A DNA stretch of 64,000 nt from Asanoa iriomotensis (GCF_016862515.1 NZ_BONC01000028.1:40256-104255); one strand, 5' to 3'; shown: positions 18,684 to 28,008, counted from the stretch's first letter. The notes: generated from the sequence alone by a model not told the origin. Numbers and translations are program-made.

Positions 18684-18745
18684 TACCAGTTAGTCCAGTG
18701 TTAGACCAGAGTTCCACTCTGGTCTGTCCGGCGCAGCAACTGGTA
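18684..18745. promoter_or_regulatory. nested palindromic operator between sugar operon and GntR gene
   Basis: The inner palindrome AGACCAGAGT-TCC-ACTCTGGTCT (18703-18725) has perfect 10-bp arms. Around it, TACCAGTT (18684-18691) and AACTGGTA (18738-18745) form a second perfect pair with nearly the same centre. The half-site resembles the TGGTCTAGACCA-type sites of DasR/NagR GntR regulators. It lies between the divergent starts at 18597 and 18757, so one repressor could control both directions. Confidence 0.8.
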
Positions 18746-18756
18746 CGCTCCTCGGC

Positions 18757-19476
18757 GTGACGACTGTGACCGCTTCGACACAGGCCTACGCACAGCTGGC
18801 CGGCGATCTCACCGTCGGCCGCTACGCTCCCGGCTCCCGGCTGCCCGGCGAGCGCGACCTCGCAGCTGCGCTCGGCGTCAGCCGGGCGACGCTACGCCTG
18901 GCGCTCAGCCGTCTCGAATCGGAGGGCGCCCTGCAGCGCTCCGCGCAGCGCGGCTGGTTCGTCCCGACCCAGCTGCTCGGCGAGCCCCCCAGCACCCTGC
19001 AGTCCTTCACCGAGATGGCCCGATCCAGGGGCCTGCGCCCCACAGCGCGCGTCATTCGCCAGGAGGTCCGGCCCGCCGGCATGGACGAGGCCGCCAAGCT
19101 GCGCATCGCGCCGGCCGCGCCGGTCATCGAGATCGACCGCCTCCGCGGCATGGACGGCACCCCGGTCTGTTACGACGTCGTGATCCTTCCCGAGAGCCGC
19201 GCCGCCGCCCTGGCCACCGCCGACCTCACCGACGCGTCGCTCTACGACGAGTTGCGCCGGCGCTGCGGAGTCGAGGTCCACCGCAGCGCGTACACCCTCA
19301 TGGCCGAAAGCGCCGACGCCGAGTTGGCCCGGCTCCTGGGGATATCCGCCGGAGCACCCGTCCTGGTCGGCGACGAAGTCGCCTACACGTCCGACGGCAC
19401 ACCCGTTCTCATCGGCCACAACAAGTACCGCGGCGACGCGTACCGCTTCGAGGCGGACCTGTTCCGCCGCGTCTGA
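18757..19476 (+). CDS. GntR/HutC-family repressor with UTRA domain
   Basis: A 239-residue protein with an N-terminal GntR winged helix (YAPGSRLPGERDLAAALGVSRATLRLALSRLE) and a UTRA effector domain (about 85-235, ending NKYRGDAYRFEADLFRR). HutC-type members such as DasR and NagR sense phosphorylated amino sugars. It is divergent from the sugar operon and faces the nested palindrome, so it most likely represses importer and hydrolase genes until a sugar phosphate made by the kinase binds it. Start GTG 18757 lies just past the operator, implying autoregulation. Confidence 0.92.
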   Translation: MTTVTASTQAYAQLAGDLTVGRYAPGSRLPGERDLAAALGVSRATLRLALSRLESEGALQRSAQRGWFVPTQLLGEPPSTLQSFTEMARSRGLRPTARVIRQEVRPAGMDEAAKLRIAPAAPVIEIDRLRGMDGTPVCYDVVILPESRAAALATADLTDASLYDELRRRCGVEVHRSAYTLMAESADAELARLLGISAGAPVLVGDEVAYTSDGTPVLIGHNKYRGDAYRFEADLFRRV

Positions 19477-19501
19477 AGGTGTCTCGCGATGTTCCCGCCA
19501 C

Positions 19502-19553
19502 GACCGCGATCGCCCTGAGTCGACCCGAGCAGGTCGATCAGGGCGTCGCGGTC
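19502..19553. terminator. bidirectional terminator between GntR and protease genes
   Basis: Arms 19502-19525 and 19532-19553 pair over about 22 bp with two single-base bulges around a 6-base loop. The hairpin lies between the convergent stops at 19476 and 19575. Confidence 0.7.
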
Positions 19554-19574
19554 CCGGCGCGCGCCGGGCGTCGA

Positions 19575-20861
19575 TCAGTAGTAGGGGTAGGTCCGCAGCG
19601 TCGCGCCGAAGTGGTTCAGAGCGAACTTGAGACCCTTGAAATGCACCTTGTGGTAGCCGTCGTTCGCCCCGAACGGGCCCGCTTCGCAGGTGTCGACGGA
19701 GCTCTGGCCGGCGGAGATGATGCCGTACCCGAAGGCCGCGCCGGTCGACTGCGAGATCACCGGGCCGCCGCTGTCGCCGTGCGCGACCGCGCATGCCCCG
19801 TTCTTGGTCCGCTCGGCCTTGACCGTGACGTCCGACGGGCTCACGTAGTAGACCTTGACCGCGCAGTGTTCACCGCTGGTCGCACCGTTGACGCAGACGT
19901 AGTTTCCCACATAGTTGGTCTTCGCCGAGTTGATCGACCGGCCGTAGCTGGAGTTCCACGGCCCGGTGTACACGCGGCCCTGCACGTCGGAGTAGATCCA
20001 GATCAGCGCGATGTCCTGGTAGTCCCAGTCCCACCACACCTGGCCGATGGGGTTCTGCGGACCCGAGCTGGTGGTGATCTGCTCCCCCGGCGTGCCGCAG
20101 TGTCCGGCGGTGAGCATCCCGGGGTAGCCCTCGTTGTCGGTCACGGCGAAACCGGTCGTGCAGACCCAGCCGCCGGGCCGGCGGAACTGCGCGCCGCCCC
20201 AGTAGGGCGACGTGTCCTGCTGCCGGTAGAACGTCGAGGCGGTCGCCGACTCACCCTCGAGCGGCACCACCGGGCCCTCGCCGTATTTCATCGAGTACGT
20301 GGTGCGGGCGCCGCCCGGCAGCTGCGGCGCGCCGGCCGAGGCAGGACCGGCCACCTCCACCGTGACCCCGCTGCCGTCGGCCTCGGGGTAGGCGTCGGAG
20401 ACCAGCCCGGACGCGATCCAGCGCGCGGCCTCGGCGCGTAGCTCCTCGTCGGTGTAGTCGGCTTGATAGACGCGGACCGGCGCCGTCGCGCGACCGGTGT
20501 CGACCGCTCGGGCCACGGCGTCCGGGAGGGCGCCCTTCCAGTAGAGCCGCACGTCGTGCAGGGTCGGGTCGACGATCAGTCCGGCATACCCGGCGCCACC
20601 GGCGGCGATGATTCGGTCGGCGATGTCGTTGAGCCGGTTCTGCTCGTCGAACATCGCCTCCCAGGACGCGAACCCCGCCGGTAGGTCCTCTTTGGACACG
20701 GCCCCCGCGGCCGGCGGCTTGTCCGGCACCGGCCCCGGCGTGGCGATGGGCGGCCGCTGAGGCCGGGGGTCGGGATCGTCTGCGGCCGCAGCGGGCGTGG
20801 CCCCGGCGACGATGGCCAGCGCCGCCGCCACGGTGAGGGCCAGTGGTGCTCTCATGCGCAT
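19575..20861 (-). CDS. secreted trypsin-like serine protease (S1 family)
   Basis: ATG 20861 with GGAGGAG upstream gives 428 residues. A signal peptide ends at the AAA region near residue 27. A propeptide-like region of about 170 residues (IADRIIAAGGAGYAGL onward) precedes the catalytic domain. The triad is visible as His in LTAGHCG, Asp in YQDIALI and Ser in HGDSGGPV. Paired cysteines around CTTGFAV/GHC and CVNGAT/HC suggest disulfides. The pro-region plus chymotrypsin fold is like Streptomyces alpha-lytic-type proteases. It is monocistronic between a terminator and a divergent regulator. Confidence 0.93.
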   Translation of the reverse strand: MRMRAPLALTVAAALAIVAGATPAAAADDPDPRPQRPPIATPGPVPDKPPAAGAVSKEDLPAGFASWEAMFDEQNRLNDIADRIIAAGGAGYAGLIVDPTLHDVRLYWKGALPDAVARAVDTGRATAPVRVYQADYTDEELRAEAARWIASGLVSDAYPEADGSGVTVEVAGPASAGAPQLPGGARTTYSMKYGEGPVVPLEGESATASTFYRQQDTSPYWGGAQFRRPGGWVCTTGFAVTDNEGYPGMLTAGHCGTPGEQITTSSGPQNPIGQVWWDWDYQDIALIWIYSDVQGRVYTGPWNSSYGRSINSAKTNYVGNYVCVNGATSGEHCAVKVYYVSPSDVTVKAERTKNGACAVAHGDSGGPVISQSTGAAFGYGIISAGQSSVDTCEAGPFGANDGYHKVHFKGLKFALNHFGATLRTYPYY

Positions 20862-21019
20862 CTCGTTCTCCTCCGAAGGTGTGGTCGGTGGATCCACCGT
20901 GGGACCCGACCGGGTCGCGGCGGGCCGACGGAGGGCGGAGTTGCCGGTGAACTGCCGGTGCGGTGTCGGGTAGCCGAAACTGCGCAGGCATCGACGGCCG
21001 GCGCTGCGAGGATGGCCCG

Positions 21020-23488
21020 ATGCTGTCCGTGGCGCCCGTGGGTCGCTTCGCCGAGCTGCTGCGGCGGCACCGCGCCGGTTCGGGTCTCGGCCAACGCGAG
21101 CTGGCCCGCCGCAGCGGGCTGAGCGAGCGCGCCATCCGCGACCTCGAGCGGGGCGTCCGCGCGCCCCGCACGCATTCGGCGCGGCTGGTCGCCGGCGCGC
21201 TCGAGCTCGCCGGCGACGACCTGAGCGCGTTCCTCGCCGCCGCGGTGCCGGGCGCGTCCGTTCCGGACGCCACACCCCGTCCGCCGATCAGCCCGCCGGA
21301 CCGCCTGGTCGGTCGCGACACCGAGCTGCGGTCCCTGCTCGACCTGGTCACCGGCGCCCGCCACCGCCTGGTGACCGTGACCGGCCCGGGCGGCATCGGC
21401 AAGTCGCGGCTGGTGGCCGAGCTGGCGGTCGCGCTGGCCGGCCGGACCGACCTCGCCGTCTGCGCGCTCGACCTGTCCACGGTGCGCGAGCCGGAACTGG
21501 TCGGAGAGCTGGTCGCCGACGCCCTCGGGTGCGGACCGTCGCGCCTCGCGCCGGTCGACCGGATCGCCGCGCAGCTCGGCGAGCGGCGCGTCGTGCTGAT
21601 CCTCGACCGGTTCGAGCAGCTCGTCGCGGCCGCGTCCGAGATCGCCGCGCTGGTGCGCCGCTGTTCCGGCCTCACGGTGGTGGTCACCAGCCAGCGCGCG
21701 CTGCGCGTACGCGGGGAACGCCTTTTCGGTCTTGACCCGTTGCCCGCGGAGGCCGCGGTGGCCCTGTTCGCCTCGCGTGCGGCGGCCGCGCGGCCCGGTT
21801 TCGCGCTCGACGCCGGCACTCGTCCGGCGGTCGCGCGCATCTGCCGCCGGGTCGGCCATCTGCCGTTGGCCGTCGAGCTCGCCGCTGCGCGGGTCCGGCT
21901 GCTGCACCCGGCGGAGCTGGCCGAGCGCCTCGACCGTCAGCTGGCCGTCCTGGCCGACGGCGCCCGCGACCTGCCGGCCCGGCACCGGTCGTTGCGGGCG
22001 ACGATCGAAGCGAGCCTCGACGTGGTCTCCGCCGACGCGCGGATCCTGTTCCGGTGGCTGGGCGGGTTCGCCGGCGGCGCCCGGCTCGGCGATGTGGAGG
22101 CGGTCGCCGACGCGCTGGGCCGCGACCCGATCTGGGTGCTGGCCACGCTCACCGAGCTGGTCGACATCGCTCTGGTCCGGGTCGCGGCGCAGGCGGCCAC
22201 CTCGCGCTACCTGCTCGCCGACCCCATGGCCGAGCTGGCCGGCGAGCACCTGCGCGGCGACGACGACCACGTGCGGGTCGAACGTGCGGTGGCCGCGCGG
22301 ATGATGCGGTGCGTGCTGCACGGCCCGGCCGTCGACGACCGCGACGCCGCCAACGTCCGTGCGGCGGTCAGCTGGGCGACTCTTCATGATCCGGCCCTGG
22401 TCGACGATGCGACGGCGGCGGCGCTCGGCCGCTTCTACGAGTCCACCGGCCGCCTGCGCGAGGGGCAGAACCTCCTGAGCCGCCTCGCCGTCCGCGGTCC
22501 CAAGATGGCCTGGGTGCGCGCCGGGCACCTGGCCTCGCTGCGCGGTGATCTCACCGCGGCGATCGCGCTCGCCGGGCACGCGCTGGAGAAATCCGATCAT
22601 CTGGTACGCGCGGCGGCGCTCAACCTGCTCGCCCAGGCCACTGTGGAGGGTGGCGACCCCACCGGCGGCCGGACGCAGCTGCGGGCGGCGCTCGTGGCGG
22701 CGCGCCGGGCCGGCGACGTCACGATGATCGGTCGCGTGTTCAACAACCTGTCCGCGGTCTCCATCGAACTCGGCCGGCCGCGCGACGCCGAGCGCCAGCA
22801 GCGGGCGGCGCTCGCGGCCAAACGCCGCAGCGGCGCCGCTCCGATGGAGCTGGGCCGCAGCCTGTTCAACCTGGCGGAGATCACGCTCGAGCTCGGCGAG
22901 TGCGCCACCGCCGCCGCCCGGGCCGCGGACGCCGTGCCGCTCCTCCGGGAAGGCGGCTACCTGCGACTGGCCGCCCTGGCCGAGACCACCGCCGCGCTGG
23001 CCGAGATCCGCCGCGGCGACGCCGTGGCGGCGCTGGCCGCCGTCGAGCGGGCCGAGGCACTGTTGGCCGGCGAAAGCGGCGACGACCGCCGGATGACCGC
23101 GATCGTCGGTCTACGCGTCAGCGTGGTGCGGCACGCGACCGGCGACCGCTCCGGCGCGGCGCGGGCGCTGCGGGCAGCGCTGCCGCCGGCACTCGAGCAC
23201 AACACCCGCGACCGCGACGAGGCCGCCGACGCGCTCCACGCCCACGCCCGCCACCTCGTCGACCGCGATCCGGCCACGGCCGCCACCCTGCTCGGCGCCG
23301 GCGATGGCCTGCGGCGCCGCACGCCGACCGCGACGATCCGAGCGCAGCGCGACGAAGCCGCCGCGGCCGCGCGCGACGCTCTGGGCGACACGGACTTCGC
23401 GGCGCGCCACCGCCAGGGTGCCATCTTGGATCTCAGCGGTCTGCTTGACCTCTGCGCCGACGTTGCCTGGCGAGCAGATGGAGTCTGA
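21020..23488 (+). CDS. XRE-HTH regulator with NB-ARC ATPase and TPR-like C-terminus
   Basis: ATG 21020 gives 822 residues. An XRE helix-turn-helix (about 8-65, LGQRELARRSGLSERAIRDLE) is followed by a P-loop at 122-130 (GPGGIGKSR), a Walker B strand (RRVVLILDRFEQLV) and helical repeats rich in Ala/Arg to the end, consistent with TPR. This architecture is a common actinobacterial STAND regulator whose target genes and signal are usually unknown. It is divergent from the protease gene, with 158 bases between, and might control it. Confidence 0.87.
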   Translation: MLSVAPVGRFAELLRRHRAGSGLGQRELARRSGLSERAIRDLERGVRAPRTHSARLVAGALELAGDDLSAFLAAAVPGASVPDATPRPPISPPDRLVGRDTELRSLLDLVTGARHRLVTVTGPGGIGKSRLVAELAVALAGRTDLAVCALDLSTVREPELVGELVADALGCGPSRLAPVDRIAAQLGERRVVLILDRFEQLVAAASEIAALVRRCSGLTVVVTSQRALRVRGERLFGLDPLPAEAAVALFASRAAAARPGFALDAGTRPAVARICRRVGHLPLAVELAAARVRLLHPAELAERLDRQLAVLADGARDLPARHRSLRATIEASLDVVSADARILFRWLGGFAGGARLGDVEAVADALGRDPIWVLATLTELVDIALVRVAAQAATSRYLLADPMAELAGEHLRGDDDHVRVERAVAARMMRCVLHGPAVDDRDAANVRAAVSWATLHDPALVDDATAAALGRFYESTGRLREGQNLLSRLAVRGPKMAWVRAGHLASLRGDLTAAIALAGHALEKSDHLVRAAALNLLAQATVEGGDPTGGRTQLRAALVAARRAGDVTMIGRVFNNLSAVSIELGRPRDAERQQRAALAAKRRSGAAPMELGRSLFNLAEITLELGECATAAARAADAVPLLREGGYLRLAALAETTAALAEIRRGDAVAALAAVERAEALLAGESGDDRRMTAIVGLRVSVVRHATGDRSGAARALRAALPPALEHNTRDRDEAADALHAHARHLVDRDPATAATLLGAGDGLRRRTPTATIRAQRDEAAAAARDALGDTDFAARHRQGAILDLSGLLDLCADVAWRADGV

Positions 23489-23572
23489 TCCCGCCGACGG
23501 GGCTGTGCGGCGCGGCAGATGAGCGCACTCGCTGGGCGTAGTTCGCGATCGATCCCCAGATCTCGTCGCTGA

Positions 23573-24128
23573 GTTGCCCGGCTCGCGGGCGCTCTTCTCC
23601 TGACCGCGGTCGCCGTCGTGGTGCCGGCGGGGCTGACCCTGAATCCGGCCGATCCGGCCGCCTCGTTGACGGCCGTGCACGAGCACGTCGGGCTGCATCT
23701 GACCGAACTCGCGTTCGACGTACTCGGCTGGCTGGCGTTGACCGCGGCCGGGTTGGTGCTGGCCGGCAACCCCGGTGCGGTGATCCGGCCTCACCTGGCC
23801 GTGCTGGCTGGCGGGTTGCTGGCCGCCGCGGGCCTGGCGGGCCTGCTCCACAACGCCGGCAACCTCGCGGTGACCCAACTCGCCGCCGAGCCCGTGGGCA
23901 CCGTCGCCGAGGTGGCCGGCGCGGTGATGCTCACCGCCAAGTGGGCGGTCAACCTCGCCGGGTTGCTGTGGGTCGCCGCCACCGCGGTCACCGCGATCGG
24001 CGCCCGCCTACCGCGCCGGCTTCGCCTTGCCGGTGGGTTCGCCGCCCTGGCCGGCCTCGCCGCCGCTCCATCTGCCGGTCATGATCTGGTACGGCGCCGT
24101 GGGCTGGCAGCTCACGTGGCGTCGATGA
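23573..24128 (+). pseudogene. decayed membrane protein gene
   Basis: An open frame from about 23573 encodes four or five membrane helices (LAGALLLTAVAVVVPAGL, LTELAFDVLGWLALTAAGLV and so on). No start codon is available before the first helix; the first GTG at 23618 falls inside it. The frame also fails to end well: one frame shift near 24065 gives a hydrophobic C-terminus, LPVMIWYGAVGWQLTWRR, and a stop at 24126-24128, while the unshifted frame runs into the antisense methyltransferase fragment. I read it as a start-less, frameshifted remnant. Family not recognised. Confidence 0.4.
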
Positions 24129-24164
24129 CCATCAACCACGGCGACGGACGTGGTTCGCGACGGG

Positions 24165-24623
24165 TCAGGGTTTGCGGCCCACACCGCAGTAGCCGTCGAC
24201 GTAGGCCGGCGCCTCTTCCGGCCGCCACTGCGTGAACGGCACCACGCCCGGCTCGACGAGGTCGAGACCATTGAAGAACTCCTCGATCTCACCTGGGCTG
24301 CGCAGGTGGTACGGGACCGCGCCGCTCTCGTTGTACTGCCGGTGCGACTCGACGACGGCCGCACTGGTCGAGGTGCCGTCGGACATCGCGAGGTAGCTGC
24401 CCGACGGCAGCCGGTCGACCAGCGCCGCCACGATCGCCCGCGCCTCGTCGTGCTTCTCGACATGTCCCATGATGCCCAGCAGCATGAGCGCGACCGGCCG
24501 CTCGAAGTCGAGGGTCTTGGCGGCCTCACGCACGATCGTGTCGGCGTCGTTCAGGCTCGCGTCGACGTATTGCGTCGCGCCTTCGGGTGTGCTGGTGAGC
24601 AGCGCGCGAGCGTGGGCGAGCAC
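24165..24623 (-). pseudogene. C-terminal fragment of a SAM-dependent methyltransferase (DUF574 type)
   Basis: 152 residues matching the C-terminal half of the actinobacterial S-adenosylmethionine methyltransferase family once called DUF574 (PF04672). FERPVALMLLGIMGHV, LPSGSYLAMSDGT and the end EEAPAYVDGYCGVGRKP are characteristic. The family is normally about 260-280 residues with the SAM-binding site in the missing N-terminal half. Coding similarity stops abruptly near 24625, where the accessory island begins. It is therefore a fragment cut by insertion or deletion. Confidence 0.75.
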
Positions 24624-25085
24624 GAGCGGGTCATATCAAGTTGGGTTGTGCACACACGACCAGTCTGGATCGATCCGATTTGATCCGATAGGCGACTCCC
24701 GGTCAGCCCGCATCGCGGGGACCGGCAACAACCATCCCCGGCCCGCTGACGCATGTCCACCGCCCGGCCCGGGGCGGATGAACCCCTCTCGCATCAGCGT
24801 GCGGCCTGGCTGCGCCGCGACCTCTCCGGCGCGTCGGTGGGTGGTCGACACGGACTTTGGCCGGCCTGGCGGCATCGGCCGCGCGCTGGTCGCTGCCGAT
24901 CCCTTGACGTCCTGACCCGCCGCGCGGGCCGGGCCGATGGCGCGTACCTGGCGCCGTCACCCTCCGACCGCATGCGCCCTCCGTGTGCGCGATCCCGAAC
25001 CCCTTGCCAGCAAAGGACTTCCTCCATGAACAGCACACACACGACAGCTACTCGCATCAGTCGACCCCGGAACGGGAGGTGACCC
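24624..25085. other. junction region without a convincing gene
   Basis: This 460-base stretch follows the broken methyltransferase. It has a direct repeat GATCCGAT at 24672-24679 and 24682-24689, after a TGGATCGATCC sequence. Overlapping open frames on both strands (for example 24753-25082 plus and 24703-25038 minus) have low-complexity Arg/Pro translations. An 18-codon frame from ATG 25026, with AAGGA upstream, ends just before the DUF2637 gene and could be a leader. No attachment site or tRNA was found. Confidence 0.5.
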
Positions 25086-25979
25086 ATGAAGACCCCAACT
25101 GACAAGATCCTCTTGACCCTGACGGCGTCGTTTGTCGCTGGGCTGGCCATCGTCGCGGGAGCAATCAGCTTCGCGCATATGCGGGAGCTGGCGACGCACC
25201 ACGGTCAACTTGGCTGGAAGTCGTATGCGTTCCCGATCAGCGTTGACGGCCTGGAAATCGTCGCCAGCCTGTATCTCGTGGCACAACGACGGGCCGGGCG
25301 GCCCCCAGGCGTGATTCCGTGGGTCGCGCTCATCGTCGGCACCGTCGCAAGCCTCGCGGCGAACGTGGCGGTAGGCGGCGCGGATCCGATTGGTAAGGCA
25401 CTTGCCGGGTGGCCCGCGCTGTCCATGCTCGTCTCGGTCAAGCTCCTCTTCGGCTTGATCGACCACAACGCCGTTGGTCATCAGGCGGACGGCAGGGACG
25501 ATCAGCGGACGTCCGCAACCGTCCCGGACGTCCCGGGGACCGTCCGCCAGACGGGACGGGACGACACGGCACCGTCCGGGACCGTCCCAAGCGCGGGGAC
25601 GGACGCCCCCACGCCGTCCGCCACCGGTCCGACCGGTCGGACCGCCGCTGAGAGCGACACGGCCGCGGACGGCACCGGCCAGACGGCGGCGAGAGGCAAC
25701 GACACGACAGACCGGACGGCGCCACCACAGGACATCCGGTCCGTGGCGCACCTGATCCCGGCGGCACGTGCGGCCCGCGCAGCTCTCGCGGCCGATGGCC
25801 GGTCGCTATCGCGAGACAACCTCGCGGACGCGATGCGCGACGACGGACACGGCCTGTCCAACGGACGCGCCTCACTCCTACTCAAAGTTCTCAAAGCGGA
25901 ACAGGACGTGACCACGATCAGCCGGGTGACCGTCCGGCCTCATCAACAAGATCCCGAACTGTCGGAAGTCGTGGCGTAG
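25086..25979 (+). CDS. DUF2637 membrane protein of conjugative elements
   Basis: A 297-residue protein. Residues 1-125 carry four membrane helices with the DUF2637 pattern (SFAHMRELATHHGQLGW, FPISVDGLEIVASLYL, NVAVGGADPIGKALAGWPA). A long Thr/Ala/Asp-rich low-complexity linker (about 130-220) leads to a small helical domain (AHLIPAARAARAALAADG...LLKVLKAEQ) that looks like a winged-helix segment. DUF2637 proteins occur on Streptomyces-type integrative plasmids beside spread (spd) and replication genes. None of those partners is present here, so this is probably a leftover of such an element. GGGAGGTGACCC gives a good ribosome site. Confidence 0.85.
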   Translation: MKTPTDKILLTLTASFVAGLAIVAGAISFAHMRELATHHGQLGWKSYAFPISVDGLEIVASLYLVAQRRAGRPPGVIPWVALIVGTVASLAANVAVGGADPIGKALAGWPALSMLVSVKLLFGLIDHNAVGHQADGRDDQRTSATVPDVPGTVRQTGRDDTAPSGTVPSAGTDAPTPSATGPTGRTAAESDTAADGTGQTAARGNDTTDRTAPPQDIRSVAHLIPAARAARAALAADGRSLSRDNLADAMRDDGHGLSNGRASLLLKVLKAEQDVTTISRVTVRPHQQDPELSEVVA

Positions 25980-26483
25980 CAACCTCGACCAAGGCGAGCA
26001 ACAATGACGGGCAACCTGACCAGGGCGTGTAATGCGACGGCTGATTTCATCACTGTAGATACGGGGAGGTCCACACGATACGAGCGGGAGGGCGGCGGCG
26101 TCGCGGGACGGCCGGGCATTCCCGGTCCACGTCGTCGCCGGACGCCTGGGGAGGTGGGTGGCGTTCCGTGCTCCGACCGCCCTCGACTTGACGTCGTATG
26201 ACGTTCACAGGTGGATACTGACGTGCGCTAGGTCCCTTGGTTGTGTGCGTGAGTTTCGGCACCAGATGTCGCTGAGTCTCGGCACCAGCGGAACCTCACA
26301 GATCTCGATGTTCGTGAGTCTGGGCACCACCCCTCGGTGGGGCGGGATAGGCCTGTCGGCGGCGGCCAGCGCACTGCTCACGCACGGTGACGGTGTCGGA
26401 GGCGGGACGCGCCCTGTTTGCGGCAGATCCGTGCGCTCGGGGTTCGGCCAAGAAGCGTCCACTTTCGTGTCAGGATCGCAACC
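25980..26483. other. gene-free stretch leading into the left repeat cluster
   Basis: No reading frame here has convincing coding character. From 26249 it contains three degenerate repeats described separately. The upstream half is GC-rich with no obvious promoter. Confidence 0.5.
26249..26330 (+). repeat. left cluster of three 17-bp repeats (transposon-end-like)
   Basis: Copies are GTGAGTTTCGGCACCAG (26249), CTGAGTCTCGGCACCAG (26272) and GTGAGTCTGGGCACCAC (26314), starting 23 and 42 bases apart. A matching inverted cluster with 23- and 45-base spacing is at 28983-29072. Multiple short repeats at each end in inverted arrangement are typical of IS21-like transposase binding ends. No transposase lies between. 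Confidence 0.65.
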
Positions 26484-27002
26484 ATGGATGAGAAGACCGA
26501 AGGGCAGCTGCGTGTTATTCGCAAGGTCGTAGCGGCTCTGCAGGCGGCCGATGTCTCGGCGTGGCTGTTCGGAGGCTGGGGACTCGATGCGAGGATCGGC
26601 CGGATTACGCGCGAGCACGGCGACGTGGAATTCTGGGTCGAGCGCATCCACGCTGAGCGTTCGAAGGCGCTTCTCCTAGAAGCTGGCGCCACGCCTTTGA
26701 CGACTCAACCGCCGGAGGAGTCCTGCGAGTACGTGTGGGACGACGTCTCGTTCAGCACCGCCTACTTTGATCGCCAGTCGGACCGATCGTTCAGCCAGCC
26801 CCTTGGACGATTCTCAGACTGGCTGTTCCCACCAGGATCGTTCGGCGAGGAGCCCGTGACGCTCGACGGCACACCGGTCCTGGTCATGAGCGTCTTCGGC
26901 ATGCTCGCCATGAAGGAACAGTTCCCCAGTTTGCGCAACGGTCGGCCTTGGCGGCCGAAGGACATCACCGACATGGAGATACTCCGGAGACTCGCCTCAT
27001 GA
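26484..27002 (+). CDS. nucleotidyltransferase of the aminoglycoside ANT type
   Basis: A 172-residue protein. LFGGWGLDARIGRITREHGDVEFWV (split: GGW at 30-32, Asp47, Glu49) follows the ANT(2'')/Lin-type pattern GGWxxDxxxGxxTRxHxDxD. The second metal-binding acid is Glu rather than Asp. The family transfers AMP to aminoglycoside or lincosamide hydroxyls, but many members have unknown targets. It sits between inverted repeat clusters as passenger cargo, and its stop is 134 bases before a kinase-like gene. Resistance is possible, not shown. Confidence 0.78.
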   Translation: MDEKTEGQLRVIRKVVAALQAADVSAWLFGGWGLDARIGRITREHGDVEFWVERIHAERSKALLLEAGATPLTTQPPEESCEYVWDDVSFSTAYFDRQSDRSFSQPLGRFSDWLFPPGSFGEEPVTLDGTPVLVMSVFGMLAMKEQFPSLRNGRPWRPKDITDMEILRRLAS

Positions 27003-27136
27003 CCGTGAGCCGAGGGACGGCGACCATGCGTAGTGTGCCGATGATCGGGGACGGCACGGTGGCACCGCCAACGGATTGGGTAGCCGCACAAGCAGCCGTC
27101 GCAGGGTCCACGGTGCTCGTGACGGGTGGAGGGACT

Positions 27137-27796
27137 ATGGGGACGGACTCGCGGGACCGGAGCTATGCGCGAGCGCGAGCCGGGCTAAAGCACGTCTACT
27201 GGATAGGCGGCGGCACCGGCGCTGGTAAGTCCACGATCGCCACCCGGATCGCCGAGCGACACGGTATGAGCGTTTATGCGACCGACGACGTGATGGGCGG
27301 CCACACTCGCCGGAGCGCGCCCGCGAGCGCGTCGTATCTTCAACAGTTCGTCGCCATGGATATGGACGAGCGGTGGCTGAACCGGTCGCCGGAGGTCATG
27401 CTTGACACGTTCCATTGGTTTCGCGGCGAGGCTTTCGACCTGGTCGTCGAAGATCTGCTCGGCATGCCTGCCGACCGCGGTGTCGTCGCCGAAGGCTTCC
27501 GGCTGCTGCCAGAGCTGATCGGTCCGCTGCTCGCGGATACTAGGCACGCCGTGTGGTTGATCCCGACGCCCGAGTTCCGGCGGGCCGCTCTGGAGAGCCG
27601 GGGCGGGCTGTGGCAGATTGCCGGCAGAACCAGCGATCCGCAGCGTGCGCTGGCCAACCTGCTGGAACGGGATCGGCTGTTCACCGAGCGTCTCGAGACG
27701 TCGGTGGCAGCACTGCGCCTGCCGCTCATCCATGTCGACACGGAGATGGACACGGAAGGCCTCGCCGCGGAGGTCGCGAGGTCCTTCGGTTTGTGA
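27137..27796 (+). CDS. P-loop kinase-like protein
   Basis: From ATG 27137, preceded by GGTGGAGG, the protein has 219 residues. The P-loop is GGGTGAGKST at 24-33. DDVMGGH and ERWLNRSPEVM follow, and VVAEGFRLLPELI fits the strand that carries catalytic acids in shikimate- or chloramphenicol-kinase-like folds. A GXXXR-like lid (NLLERDRLFTERL) lies near the end. An alternative start at 26999 overlaps the previous stop (ATGA) and would add 46 residues. The substrate is unknown; small-molecule phosphorylation, perhaps of a drug, fits its neighbour. Confidence 0.72.
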   Translation: MGTDSRDRSYARARAGLKHVYWIGGGTGAGKSTIATRIAERHGMSVYATDDVMGGHTRRSAPASASYLQQFVAMDMDERWLNRSPEVMLDTFHWFRGEAFDLVVEDLLGMPADRGVVAEGFRLLPELIGPLLADTRHAVWLIPTPEFRRAALESRGGLWQIAGRTSDPQRALANLLERDRLFTERLETSVAALRLPLIHVDTEMDTEGLAAEVARSFGL

Positions 27797-28008
27797 CGGC
27801 ATCATCGACCGACGGCCTCCGGAGTGCTACGCGACGGGCTCAGTTGCGCCTGGCCGAGAAGGTCGAGTCGCGCCCACGGTCAGCGGCATGAGAGTGCGCC
27901 CGATGGTCTCCACCAAAGCCAGATTGGCCCGTCCGCTCAACTAACGTTCGGTCGGGATACGAGTTGGCCAGATCTACGCACCAGGCAGTCCTCCGGCGGC
28001 GGGGCTCG

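Noticed and set aside
24753..25082. 109-codon plus-strand frame before the DUF2637 gene
   Set aside because: No similarity to spread proteins or other known plasmid genes, and overlaps equally open frames on the other strand.
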